Shown here: positions 7,752 to 15,844 of the stretch, piece by piece
How the letters are laid out: every line of letters begins with the position of its first letter
How positions within the stretch are numbered: the first letter of the stretch is position 1
Assembly (NCBI GenBank): GCA_018366495.1
Contig: JAGZHZ010000033.1
Coordinates: forward strand, 1 to 25,241
From: Clostridiales bacterium
GTDB taxonomy: Bacteria; Bacillota; Clostridia; Lachnospirales; Lachnospiraceae
Direction: 5' to 3'
DNA: 25,241 nucleotides
Position numbers and translations under genes: made by a program
Notes under the pieces: generated by a model
The model's input: only the letters and a program-made list of their open reading frames with translations
Told to the model about the DNA's origin: nothing
Database searches by the model: none

Positions 7752-7794
7752 AAAAAAGGGGCTATCGCAACATACTTTTATCTTGCGACAGCCC
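7752..7794 (-). terminator. Rho-independent terminator after serA
   Basis: Arms 7758-7770 and 7783-7794 pair over about 12 bases (GGGCTGTCGCAA against TTGCGATAGCCC, one wobble) and are followed on the minus strand by a T run (7752-7757). It separates serA from the small ORF and DUF1015. Confidence 0.85.
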
Positions 7795-7808
7795 ACTGGC
7801 TTTTCCTT

Positions 7809-8972
7809 TTATTTGATCACACGAACTTTTAATACACCATCCAGCCTGCGTAATTTTTCTGCAACTTCATCTGAAACCTGCTGATCCAGATCAATCAGAG
7901 AATATGCATATTCTCCTTTACTTCCGTTTACCAGATTGGCAATATTGAGATCTGCTTCACCCAGAACAGTTGTAAACTGGCTGATCATGTTTTTGATATT
8001 TCTGTGATTGATTGCAACTCTGCATGTATGACTGCACTCTCCCATGTCACACGTCGGATAATTTACAGAATGATTGATATTTCCATTCTCCATATAATCT
8101 CTGAGTTCCTGCACTGCCATCATCGCACAGTTGTCTTCCGACTCTTCTGTAGAAGCTCCCAGATGAGGGATTACGATCGTTCCCTTTGCTGCCGCAGTTG
8201 TATGATTTGGGAAATCAGTGACATACCTTCTGACTTTTCCTTCTTCCAGCGCTTTAATCATCGCATCTTCATCTACAAGAAGATCTCTTGCAAAGTTCAA
8301 AACCACCACATTTTGTTTCATCATGTTGATTGCCTCTGCATTAATCATATGCTTTGTATTATCTGTCAACGGCACATGAATCGTAATATAGTCACACTCT
8401 TTGTAGATTTCGTTGATATCCTGGATATGACGGATGTTTCCTGAAAGCTTCCATGCAGCCTCCACAGAAATAAATGGATCATATCCATATACTTTCATCC
8501 CCAGATGAATGGCTGTATTTGCCACCTGTACTCCGATTGCTCCCAGACCGATTACACCCAGTTTCTTGCCCTGAATTTCACATCCGGCATACTGTTTTTT
8601 CTGCTTTTCTGCTGTCTTTGCGATATTTTCATCTTCTTTGTCATACTGTACCCAGTTGATTCCTGCAACAATATCTCTCGATGCAAGCAGCATTCCACAG
8701 ATGACCAGCTCTTTCACACCGTTTGCATTTGCTCCCGGAGTGTTGAACACAACAATTCCTTTCTCAGCACACTTGTCAAGCGGAATATTATTAACGCCTG
8801 CCCCTGCTCTTGCAACTGCCTCTAATTTATCCGACAATTCCAGATCGTGCATGGAAGCGCTGCGCACTAAGATTGCATCGGCATCCTGATAATTATCCAC
8901 TCTTTCATATTCTTCTGAAAACAACTCAATTCCTTTTTCAGAAATCGGATTCAGACAACTATATTTTAACAT
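7809..8972 (-). CDS. serA: D-3-phosphoglycerate dehydrogenase
   Basis: A 387-residue NAD-dependent dehydrogenase that oxidises 3-phosphoglycerate to 3-phosphohydroxypyruvate, first step of serine synthesis. The Rossmann motif GLGAIG is at 142-147, catalytic-type Arg229 lies in NFARD and His280 in IPHLGAS. The Glu normally found in the VFxxEP motif is missing: the equivalent reads VTDFPNHTT. A C-terminal ACT domain (about 315-387) suits feedback control by serine; there is no intervening ASB domain, so it is the short type. Start at 8972: the ATG follows the serC stop TGA (8974-8976) by one base, with GAGGAG ten bases upstream. An upstream in-frame TTG at 8993 is less likely. Confidence 0.94.
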   Translation of the reverse strand: MLKYSCLNPISEKGIELFSEEYERVDNYQDADAILVRSASMHDLELSDKLEAVARAGAGVNNIPLDKCAEKGIVVFNTPGANANGVKELVICGMLLASRDIVAGINWVQYDKEDENIAKTAEKQKKQYAGCEIQGKKLGVIGLGAIGVQVANTAIHLGMKVYGYDPFISVEAAWKLSGNIRHIQDINEIYKECDYITIHVPLTDNTKHMINAEAINMMKQNVVVLNFARDLLVDEDAMIKALEEGKVRRYVTDFPNHTTAAAKGTIVIPHLGASTEESEDNCAMMAVQELRDYMENGNINHSVNYPTCDMGECSHTCRVAINHRNIKNMISQFTTVLGEADLNIANLVNGSKGEYAYSLIDLDQQVSDEVAEKLRRLDGVLKVRVIK

Positions 8973-8973
8973 A

Positions 8974-10056
8974 TCACTGGTTCTCCTCTTCAAATTTTTT
9001 CATAAATTCTACTAATCTTTCTACACCTTCCAGAGGCATCGCATTGTAAATACTTGCACGCATTCCGCCAACGCTGCGGTGTCCTTTCAGATTAACAAAT
9101 CCTGCTTCTTCCGCTGCCTTTACAAATTTGGCATCCAGCTCTTTATCCCCTGTCACAAATGGTACGTTCATCAGAGAGCGGTCTTCTTTTCTGACTGTTC
9201 CCTTAAACATCTTACTTTGATCCAGAAAATCATATAAAATAGCTGCCTTCTTTTCATTGAATGCTTTCATTGCTTCCAAACCGCCCATTTTTTTCAGCCA
9301 TTTGAAAACTTTACCGCACATATAGATGCAGTAGCAGTTCGGTGTATTATAGAGAGAGCCTGCATCCGCATGGGTTTTATAAGTCAGCATCGTAGGTGTT
9401 CCTGGAAGTACATCTTCCGTAATCAGATCTTCACGGATGATTGCAATCACCATGCCTGCCGGTCCGATATTCTTCTGGACACCGCCATAGATTAATCCAT
9501 ATTTTGTGACATCTATCGGCTCTGATAAAAAGCAGGAAGAAACATCTGCAACCAATGTCTTTCCTTTTGTATTCGGAAGTGTTTTAAACTTTGTTCCATA
9601 AATTGTATTGTTCTCACAGATATAAACGTAGTCTGCATCCTCACTGATCGGAAGATCAGAGCAGTCCGGAATGTAAGAAAATGTCTCATCCTCTGAGCTT
9701 GCAATTTTATTCGCTTTTCCGTACTTCTGTGCCTCCTGATACGCTTTTTTCGCCCACTGGCCCGTGACAATATAGTCTGCCACTTTATTTTTCATTAGAT
9801 TCATCGGTATCATTGCAAACTGCTGTGAAGCTCCGCCCTGTAAAAATAATACTTTATAGTTGTCCGGAATATTCATCAGATCTCTCAAGTCTTTTTCTGC
9901 TTCTTTTATGATGTCGTCAAAAACCTTTGAGCGGTGACTCATTTCCATAACAGACATACCAGATCCTTTGTAATCTAACATCTCTTCCGCTGCTTCTTTC
10001 AGAACCTCTTCCGGCAATATGGCAGGTCCTGCTGAAAAATTGTACACTCTACTCAT
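8974..10056 (-). CDS. serC: Phosphoserine aminotransferase
   Basis: A 360-residue PLP enzyme converting 3-phosphohydroxypyruvate and glutamate to O-phosphoserine. It opens with the family signature YNFSAGPAILP, has GGASQQFAMIPMNL (74-87) for phosphate/PLP binding, and the Schiff-base Lys195 in YGGVQKNIGPAG. The C-terminal GHRSVGGMRASIYNA is also diagnostic. Length is normal. Start supported by GGGAGG nine bases upstream. The next gene, serA, starts one base after the serC stop, so the two are translationally coupled. A separate promoter lies upstream, immediately after ilvB. Confidence 0.97.
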   Translation of the reverse strand: MSRVYNFSAGPAILPEEVLKEAAEEMLDYKGSGMSVMEMSHRSKVFDDIIKEAEKDLRDLMNIPDNYKVLFLQGGASQQFAMIPMNLMKNKVADYIVTGQWAKKAYQEAQKYGKANKIASSEDETFSYIPDCSDLPISEDADYVYICENNTIYGTKFKTLPNTKGKTLVADVSSCFLSEPIDVTKYGLIYGGVQKNIGPAGMVIAIIREDLITEDVLPGTPTMLTYKTHADAGSLYNTPNCYCIYMCGKVFKWLKKMGGLEAMKAFNEKKAAILYDFLDQSKMFKGTVRKEDRSLMNVPFVTGDKELDAKFVKAAEEAGFVNLKGHRSVGGMRASIYNAMPLEGVERLVEFMKKFEEENQ

Positions 10057-10085
10057 CTTCTTTTCCTCCCAAACTTTAGCTTATT

Positions 10086-10154
10086 GTAAAGTAAGAAAGA
10101 AGGAACTTTTCTTTTTTCTTTTTTCTTTTTCCCTTTTCCTCTTTCTCACTTTAC
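10086..10154 (-). other. Polypurine stem-loop in the serC leader
   Basis: Arms 10086-10105 and 10136-10154 are near-perfect inverted repeats (GTAAAGT at both ends), flanking a 30-base loop. On the mRNA the loop and part of the arm form an almost pure purine tract of over 40 bases. It lies within the serC 5' untranslated region, 30-100 bases before the ATG. No T run follows on the minus strand, so it is not a standard terminator for ilvB. Confidence 0.6.
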
Positions 10155-10184
10155 CTTACTAATTTATTAAATTATTTTCTTTCT

Positions 10185-10213
10185 ATTCTACGCCCTTGTT
10201 AAAAATTCGTCAA
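10185..10213 (-). promoter_or_regulatory. serC-serA promoter
   Basis: On the minus strand TTGACG (10208-10213) and TAGAAT (10185-10190) are 17 bases apart. The -35 lies ten bases past the ilvB stop codon, so serine genes can be expressed apart from the ilv genes. Expected transcription start is near 10178. Confidence 0.75.
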
Positions 10214-10222
10214 TAACTTTTT

Positions 10223-11893
10223 TTATAAATCGTCCTGATCAAATGTCTCCTCAATTGCAGCTCCCGGTGAAACCATAGGAAATACCTTATCGTCACAGTC
10301 AATATGACAATCAATGACAACTGGTTCTTTTAATTCGATTGCCTTTTGAATAGCAGGCGCTACTTCTTCTTTTTTTGTGACACGGATTCCGACTGCCCCC
10401 ATCGCTTCAGCCAGTTTTACAAAGTCTACCGCATCATTTAATATTGTATTAGAATATCGCTTGTCATAGAACAAAGTCTGCCACTGACGCACCATTCCGA
10501 GTACATGATTGTTGACAACAACCTGTATAATCGGAATGTGGTACCGTGCTGCTGTTGCAATTTCATTCATATTCATTCGGAAGCAGCCGTCCCCTGCAAT
10601 ATTGATGACCGTCTTATCGGGTTTTCCAACTTTTGCTCCGATACATGCACCCAGTCCATATCCCATCGTTCCAAGACCTCCTGAGGTGATAAATGTATGC
10701 GGCTTTTTATATTTATAGAACTGTGCTGCCCACATCTGGTTCTGTCCTACCTCTGTTGTGATAATAGCATCCCCGCCTGTCACTTTATAAATCTCTTCTA
10801 CAACTCCTGGACCAGTCAGCACATCTTTGTTGTACTTCAGCGGATAGTGATCTTTTAGTTTCATAATAGACTGAACCCATTCTTCATGCTGATGTTTTTC
10901 CAGTTTTCTGTTAAGACGTTTCAACACTTCTTTGACATCACCGATTATACTGGCATTGACACGGATATTTTTATTAATCTCAACAGGATCAATATCAATC
11001 TGCACGATTTTGGCATTTTTTGCAAATTTCTTTGCATTTCCAATCACACGGTCACTAAATCTGGAACCTATTGTGATCAGCAGATCACACTGCGTCACGC
11101 CAAAGTTTGATGCCTTTGTTCCGTGCATTCCAAGCATACCGCAATACAGTTCATTTTCCCCGTTATAAGCTCCTTTACCCATCAGAGAATCTGCGACAGG
11201 GGCATGCACCTTATTTACAAATTCTTCCAGTTCTTCCTGCGCATCAGAAATAACGGCGCCTCCCCCGACAAAAATAAACGGTTTCTGTGCCTCCTCAATC
11301 AGATTAATGACTGCTTCCATGTCATCTTCTTTGATATATTCTGTACTTCGCTCAATTTTCTCCGGAACAATTTTTTCATATTCCGTCTCGGCTGCAGTCA
11401 CATCTTTTGTGATGTCAACCAAAACAGGACCTGGTCTTCCTTCTTTTGCAATCCGAAAAGCGCTGCGGATCGTATCTGCCAGCTTCGTCACATCTTTTAC
11501 GATATAGTTATGTTTCGTAATGGGCATAGTGACGCCTGTGATGTCAATCTCCTGAAAACTGTCCTTTCCAAGCAGAGGTACCGCTACGTTTGCTGTGATC
11601 GCCACCATCGGAACAGAATCCATGTAGGCTGTTGCAATTCCAGTTACCAAGTTTGTCGCTCCAGGTCCTGATGTCGCCATACAAACGCCTACTTTTCCTG
11701 TAGCGCGCGCATATCCGTCTGCTGCATGTGCTGCTCCTTGTTCATGTGAAGTCAAAATATGAAAAATATCATCGCTGTGTTTATACAGGGCGTCATAAAC
11801 ATTTAAAATCGTTCCCCCTGGATATCCAAATACAACATCTACGCCTTGTTCTTTTAAACATTCTATTACAATTTCTGATCCATTCAGTCTCAT
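10223..11893 (-). CDS. ilvB: Acetolactate synthase, large (catalytic) subunit
   Basis: A 556-residue thiamine-pyrophosphate enzyme that condenses pyruvate to 2-acetolactate (or with 2-ketobutyrate to acetohydroxybutyrate), first common step of Val/Leu/Ile synthesis. The TPP-activating Glu51 lies in SHEQGAAHAADGYARATG, the central FAD-type domain spans about 190-330, and the TPP/Mg motif runs from GDGCFRMN to VVVNN (about 440-468). Length is typical of biosynthetic AHAS. It follows ilvD by 16 bases with AGGAGG before ATG. The regulatory subunit ilvN usually found next to it is absent in this window; the next gene is serC. Confidence 0.96.
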   Translation of the reverse strand: MRLNGSEIVIECLKEQGVDVVFGYPGGTILNVYDALYKHSDDIFHILTSHEQGAAHAADGYARATGKVGVCMATSGPGATNLVTGIATAYMDSVPMVAITANVAVPLLGKDSFQEIDITGVTMPITKHNYIVKDVTKLADTIRSAFRIAKEGRPGPVLVDITKDVTAAETEYEKIVPEKIERSTEYIKEDDMEAVINLIEEAQKPFIFVGGGAVISDAQEELEEFVNKVHAPVADSLMGKGAYNGENELYCGMLGMHGTKASNFGVTQCDLLITIGSRFSDRVIGNAKKFAKNAKIVQIDIDPVEINKNIRVNASIIGDVKEVLKRLNRKLEKHQHEEWVQSIMKLKDHYPLKYNKDVLTGPGVVEEIYKVTGGDAIITTEVGQNQMWAAQFYKYKKPHTFITSGGLGTMGYGLGACIGAKVGKPDKTVINIAGDGCFRMNMNEIATAARYHIPIIQVVVNNHVLGMVRQWQTLFYDKRYSNTILNDAVDFVKLAEAMGAVGIRVTKKEEVAPAIQKAIELKEPVVIDCHIDCDDKVFPMVSPGAAIEETFDQDDL

Positions 11894-11909
11894 GAAACTT
11901 TTCCTCCTA

Positions 11910-13580
11910 CTATTTTTTCGGGATCTCCAGAATTGCTCCTCTGTTTCCGGATGTCACCATAGAAGCATATCTTGCCAGATATCCTGTTGTCACCTTTGGT
12001 TCTCTCGGCTGCCATTTTGCCTTTCTCTCAAGCAATTCTTCTTCTGATACGAGAAGTTCCAGCTTTGTCTCCGGAATATTGATGCGGATTCTGTCTCCCT
12101 CTTCCACAAGTGCAATCGGTCCTCCCACAGCTGCCTCAGGTGAAACGTGTCCGATAGATGCCCCCCTGGAAGCGCCGCTGAAACGTCCATCTGTGATCAA
12201 GGCAACACTTGACCCAAGTCCCATTCCGGCAATCGCTGATGTAGGATTTAACATCTCTCTCATTCCAGGTCCCCCTTTTGGTCCCTCATACCGAATGACA
12301 ACAACATCTCCCGCTACTATTTTACCACCTTTGATCGCTGCGATTGCATCCTCCTCGCAGTCAAACACACGCGCTGGTCCTTCATGAACCATCATCTCAG
12401 GTACAACAGCAGAGCGTTTTACAACACCGCCGTCCGGCGCCAGATTTCCTGTCAGAACAGCAAGACCACCTGTCGTACTGTATGGATTTTCAATCGGACG
12501 GATCACTTCTGGATTTTTATTGATACATCCCTCAATATTTTCTCCAACCGTCTTTCCTGTCACAGTCATACATTCTGTGTGAAGCAGTCCTTTTTTGTTC
12601 AGCTCATTCATCACAGCATACACGCCGCCGGCTTCATTGAGTTCTTCAATATAAGTCGGACCTGCCGGGGCCAGATGGCAAAGATTCGGTGTTTTTTCGC
12701 TGATTTCGTTTGCAAATGTAATATCAAAGTCCATTCCGATTTCATGGGCAATGGCTGGAAGGTGAAGCATACTATTTGTAGAACATCCGAGCGCCATATC
12801 GACTGTAAGTGCATTCAAAATCGCCTCTTTTGTCATGATATCACGCGGACGGATATTTTTTCTGAACAGTTCCATAACCTGCATACCTGCGTGTTTTGCC
12901 AGTTTTAATCTTTCGGAATAGACAGCTGGAATTGTTCCATTTCCCTTTAATCCCATACCAAGCACTTCCGTCAGGCAGTTCATACTGTTTGCCGTGTACA
13001 TTCCTGAGCAGGAACCACAAGTCGGGCAGACCTTTTCTTCCATCTCCAGCAGTTCGTCTTCTGTCATTGTTCCTGCTGCATAGGAACCAACTGCCTCAAA
13101 CATACTTGAGAGACTTCTCTTCTTTCCCTGTACATGACCAGCCAGCATTGGCCCTCCGCTGACAAAGACTGTCGGTACATTGATTCTCGCAGCAGCCATC
13201 AGCAGTCCAGGTACATTTTTATCGCAGTTTGGCACCATTACAAGTGCATCAAACTGATGTGCCAGCGCCATCGCCTCCGTGGAATCGGCAATCAGATCTC
13301 TCGTCACAAGAGAATATTTCATTCCGATATGTCCCATTGCAATTCCATCACACACAGCGATTGCCGGAAACTCTCTCGGTGTTCCTCCTGCCATTGCAAC
13401 GCCCAGCTTCACTGCCTCTACAATTTTATCCAAGTTCATATGTCCTGGTACAATTTCGTTATAAGAACTGACAATTCCGACAAGCGGTCGTTCCATCTCT
13501 TCCTTTGTCATTCCAAGTGCATTAAATAATGATCTGTGAGGAGCCTGCTGTGTCCCCGTTTTTACTGCATCACTTCTCAT
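11910..13580 (-). CDS. ilvD: Dihydroxy-acid dehydratase
   Basis: A 556-residue iron-sulfur enzyme dehydrating 2,3-dihydroxy-isovalerate or -methylvalerate to the 2-keto acids of Val and Ile synthesis. Cluster and metal ligands are visible: Cys77 in CDGIAMGH, Cys119 in NCDKNVPG and the CPTCGSCSGMYTANSM motif (185-200). The C-terminal DGRFSGASRGASIGHVSPEA is diagnostic of the ilvD/edd family; context favours IlvD over Edd. Start supported by AAAGGAG. It lies 38 bases after leuB and 16 before ilvB, so the three genes form one operon. Confidence 0.97.
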   Translation of the reverse strand: MRSDAVKTGTQQAPHRSLFNALGMTKEEMERPLVGIVSSYNEIVPGHMNLDKIVEAVKLGVAMAGGTPREFPAIAVCDGIAMGHIGMKYSLVTRDLIADSTEAMALAHQFDALVMVPNCDKNVPGLLMAAARINVPTVFVSGGPMLAGHVQGKKRSLSSMFEAVGSYAAGTMTEDELLEMEEKVCPTCGSCSGMYTANSMNCLTEVLGMGLKGNGTIPAVYSERLKLAKHAGMQVMELFRKNIRPRDIMTKEAILNALTVDMALGCSTNSMLHLPAIAHEIGMDFDITFANEISEKTPNLCHLAPAGPTYIEELNEAGGVYAVMNELNKKGLLHTECMTVTGKTVGENIEGCINKNPEVIRPIENPYSTTGGLAVLTGNLAPDGGVVKRSAVVPEMMVHEGPARVFDCEEDAIAAIKGGKIVAGDVVVIRYEGPKGGPGMREMLNPTSAIAGMGLGSSVALITDGRFSGASRGASIGHVSPEAAVGGPIALVEEGDRIRINIPETKLELLVSEEELLERKAKWQPREPKVTTGYLARYASMVTSGNRGAILEIPKK

Positions 13581-13618
13581 TTTTATTCTCCTTTTTCTTT
13601 TTGTTTTCGTTTTTTCTT

Positions 13619-14701
13619 CTATATTCTGGCAGCAATCAAATCACCCATCTCAACCGTACCCACTTTTTTGCATCCTTCTGAAAAAATATCTCCTGTGCGG
13701 TATCCGTCAGCCAGAACTTGTTTCACTGCTGCTTCTATTCCTGCTGCCGCATCGTCTAGATCAAGAGAATAGCGCAGCATCATAGCAGCGGATAAAATGG
13801 TTGCAATCGGATTTGCAATATTTTTTCCTGCAATATCCGGCGCTGATCCATGACTTGGCTCATACAATCCAAATTTTGTCTCGTTTAAACTCGCAGAAGA
13901 CAGCATTCCGATCGAACCTGTCACCATGCTCGCCTCATCAGATAAAATATCTCCAAACATATTTTCCGTCAAAATCACATCAAACTGTTTTGGATCTCGA
14001 ACAAGCTGCATGGCGCAGTTGTCCACCAGCATATGCTCCAGTGTCACATCTGGATAATCTTTTGCAACTTCTTCCACCACACTTCTCCACAGTCTGGAAG
14101 AATCCAAAACGTTGGCTTTATCGACGCTTGTCACTTTTTTTCTTCTTTTCCTTGCAATCTCAAACCCTTTTATTGCTATGCGCCGGATTTCTTTCTCATC
14201 ATAGGAAAGCGTGTCGACTGCTTTTCGGACTCCGTTTTGCTCTGTCGTATATCTTTCGCCAAAATAAAGACCTCCCGTCAGCTCACGCATGATAACCATA
14301 TCAAATCCATCCCCAATGATCTCATCTCTGAGCGGACATGCCGCCTTTAACTCCTCATACAGATATGCTGGTCTGACATTCGCAAATAAATTCAGCTCCT
14401 TTCGGATTTTCAGCAATCCGGCTTCCGGTCTTAATTCAGGGGCAAGCTGATACCACGGTGAAGTTTTCGCATCTCCTCCGATCGATCCCATCAAAACTGC
14501 GTCGCTATTCTTTGCCGCCAGAATTGTCTCTTCTGTCAAAGGCACGCCATTTACATCAATAGAAGCACCTCCCATTAAAAGTTCCTGATATTCCAGAGAA
14601 AATCCGTATTTTCTTCCTGCCGCATCCAAAACCTTCTGTGCTTCCGCCACAATTTCCGGACCAATGCCGTCTCCTGGAATGACTGCTATTTTGTAATTCA
14701 T
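13619..14701 (-). CDS. leuB: 3-isopropylmalate dehydrogenase
   Basis: A 360-residue NAD-dependent decarboxylating dehydrogenase of leucine synthesis. The start carries IPGDGIGPEIV. LeuB-type substrate residues occur in LLKIRKELNLFANVRPA (about 96-112), where the Leu and Arg pattern separates LeuB from isocitrate dehydrogenase. Later come RELTGGLYFG, VDKANVLDSSRLWR (with the catalytic Lys), DILSDEASM (metal-binding Asp) and the NAD loop HGSAPDIAGKNIANP. Length is normal. First gene of the leuB-ilvD-ilvB set; GAAGGAAAAG precedes the ATG in a purine-rich leader. leuA, leuC and leuD are not in the window. Confidence 0.96.
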   Translation of the reverse strand: MNYKIAVIPGDGIGPEIVAEAQKVLDAAGRKYGFSLEYQELLMGGASIDVNGVPLTEETILAAKNSDAVLMGSIGGDAKTSPWYQLAPELRPEAGLLKIRKELNLFANVRPAYLYEELKAACPLRDEIIGDGFDMVIMRELTGGLYFGERYTTEQNGVRKAVDTLSYDEKEIRRIAIKGFEIARKRRKKVTSVDKANVLDSSRLWRSVVEEVAKDYPDVTLEHMLVDNCAMQLVRDPKQFDVILTENMFGDILSDEASMVTGSIGMLSSASLNETKFGLYEPSHGSAPDIAGKNIANPIATILSAAMMLRYSLDLDDAAAGIEAAVKQVLADGYRTGDIFSEGCKKVGTVEMGDLIAARI

Positions 14702-15017
14702 CTTCTTTTCCTTCTTTCCTATCTTTCTTTTTTCATTTTTTCTGTCTTTTTCACAGCCACTGTCTTTACTTGGCAGTCAAGTGACTGCCAAGTAAAGACT
14801 TTTTACAGATAATATTCATACTATACCACATTATAGTGATAAAAAAAAGAACCTTTTTCAAGATGATTCAATAAAACCATATAATATTGTTTTCGGAAAG
14901 CGGCATCATTTTATTTATAACATTATAATGTCATAGCGCAAATTCTTCTCCTATTCGACCGTTTATTCCATTTTAAGGTATCATCGCTGTAACTCTGTAT
15001 TTTTGAAAATGGATGAA
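14702..15017 (-). promoter_or_regulatory. leuB leader region with candidate promoter
   Basis: About 315 bases without a convincing gene. On the minus strand there are candidate -10 boxes TATAAT (14830-14835) and TATAAA (14914-14919) with only weak -35 partners; the second pairs with TTGCGC 16 bases upstream. A 12-base palindrome ACATTATAATGT lies at 14920-14931. A 13-codon ORF with a near-Ile-Ile-Trp end starts close to 14909 but has no run of Leu codons. I see no T-box sequence. The perfect hairpin at 14762-14799 is listed separately. Confidence 0.35.
14762..14804 (+). terminator. Perfect 17-bp hairpin with T run, opposing leuB
   Basis: Arms 14762-14778 and 14783-14799 are perfect inverted repeats around a 4-base loop, and TTTTT follows at 14800-14804 on the plus strand. 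As a terminator it would act on plus-strand transcripts, but no plus-strand gene lies to its left. On the minus strand it sits in the leuB leader about 60 bases before the ATG without a T run. It could stop antisense transcription or act as a leader element. Confidence 0.5.
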
Positions 15018-15101
15018 CAAAAAGAGCTGATTACACAAAGCATCAAAATTTGACGTGAGCGTGACTCTCTCTTCAAAATGATGTTCTATGTAATCGGCTC
15101 T
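15018..15101 (-). terminator. Terminator of the thi operon
   Basis: Arms 15023-15035 and 15089-15101 pair over 13 bases with one wobble (minus strand AGAGCCGATTACA with TGTAATCAGCTCT) and a TTTTTG tract follows. An inner 5-bp stem (15041-15045 with 15079-15083) extends it; the loop is unusually long. It starts about 27 bases after the thiM remnant. Confidence 0.65.
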
Positions 15102-15128
15102 GAAAATCTAACGTCGGATGATTCCGTC

Positions 15129-15305
15129 TTATGTTTCAATATGGTCGAATTCTATTGTGTATTCTCCTTTCCCTTTTCGCAGTCTGTCAGCATCCACACC
15201 TTTTGTTGTGCCGCAGCCAATCATAATATTTACCCATTCATTGGCCGTCACATAATTGATAATATTATGAATCAGCGGGGATTTCTTTCGTACATTTTCC
15301 AGCAT
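15129..15305 (-). pseudogene. thiM: thiM remnant (hydroxyethylthiazole kinase N-terminus)
   Basis: A 58-codon ORF, where intact ThiM is about 260-270 residues. The first 30 residues look like the ThiM start: ENVRKKSPLIHNI followed by NYVTAN. Family members usually have HNITNYVT and NDCAN next, here HNIINYVT and NEWVN, so the retained part has drifted. From about residue 35 (KGVDADRLRKGKGEYT to the stop) I see no ThiM likeness; the tail may come from another gene joined by a deletion, or be out-of-family drift. The ATP-binding and catalytic regions are gone, so no kinase activity is expected. It lies 20 bases after thiW in the TPP-controlled operon and just before the terminator. ThiD and thiE are also absent here. 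Confidence 0.7.
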
Positions 15306-15325
15306 ATTTTTAAATATCTTTCTGT

Positions 15326-15844
15326 TTAGCAGTTGAGAGATTCCTGCATAGTATGCAGAATACCCGATTTTTTCAAACTGTAAATCAAAACTGCTGAAAT
15401 GACAGCGCCTGCGGCAGTAGAGATCAGAAACGGAATAATGTAGGCGTAAAAAGCCAGACCAGCGGCACTTTGTCCCATAAAAAGAATTGCAATCGGATAG
15501 GCACACAGACCGCCAAGAACCGCTGTGCCAAATACTTCTCCAATCAAAGTTCCAAAAATGTTTTTCGTTTTAGCATAAACCACGCCACACATCAATGCGC
15601 CAAACATACTGCCTGGGAAAGCCATTAGACTTCCAAGACCAACCAGGTTGCGAATCAGGGATGCTGCAAAAGCTGCACCCAAGCTATATCCTGGACCGAG
15701 CAGTACCGCGCACAGAATATTAACCATATGCTGAACGGGTGAGCATTTGCTGCCGAAAACAGGGAAAGAAAACAGGCTTCCCACAACTGAAACGGCACAA
15801 AAAACACCAGCAATCGCTAATTTTTTACTGTTTATTTTTGTCAT
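15326..15844 (-). CDS. thiW: ThiW, ECF transporter S component for thiazole
   Basis: A 172-residue integral membrane protein with five to six hydrophobic helices and the ThiW-like pattern near the N-terminus: KLAIAGVFCAVSVVGS, then FPVFGSKCSPVQHMVNIL, LLGPGYSLGAAFAASLIRN and FPGSMFGALMCG. ThiW proteins are substrate-binding subunits of energy-coupling factor importers, thought to bring in the thiamine thiazole precursor; they share the EcfAA'T module encoded elsewhere. The call is reinforced by the TPP riboswitch upstream and the thiM remnant downstream. AAAGGAG precedes the ATG by nine bases. Length is normal, so the transporter seems intact although its partner kinase is not. Confidence 0.88.
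   Translation of the reverse strand: MTKINSKKLAIAGVFCAVSVVGSLFSFPVFGSKCSPVQHMVNILCAVLLGPGYSLGAAFAASLIRNLVGLGSLMAFPGSMFGALMCGVVYAKTKNIFGTLIGEVFGTAVLGGLCAYPIAILFMGQSAAGLAFYAYIIPFLISTAAGAVISAVLIYSLKKSGILHTMQESLNC

Noticed and set aside
11123..11671. 182-residue plus-strand ORF opposite ilvB
   Set aside because: Antisense to a clearly conserved gene, Cys/Phe/Ile-rich shadow composition and no ribosome binding site.
14702..15017. T-box or leucine attenuator in the leuB leader
   Set aside because: No T-box AGGGTGG-type sequence and no Leu codon run; hairpins seen do not end in a minus-strand T run.
15306..15506. Longer start for the thiM remnant ORF (from 15506)
   Set aside because: The added residues are an out-of-frame reading of the thiW coding sequence; the ThiM-like part begins at the ATG at 15305.
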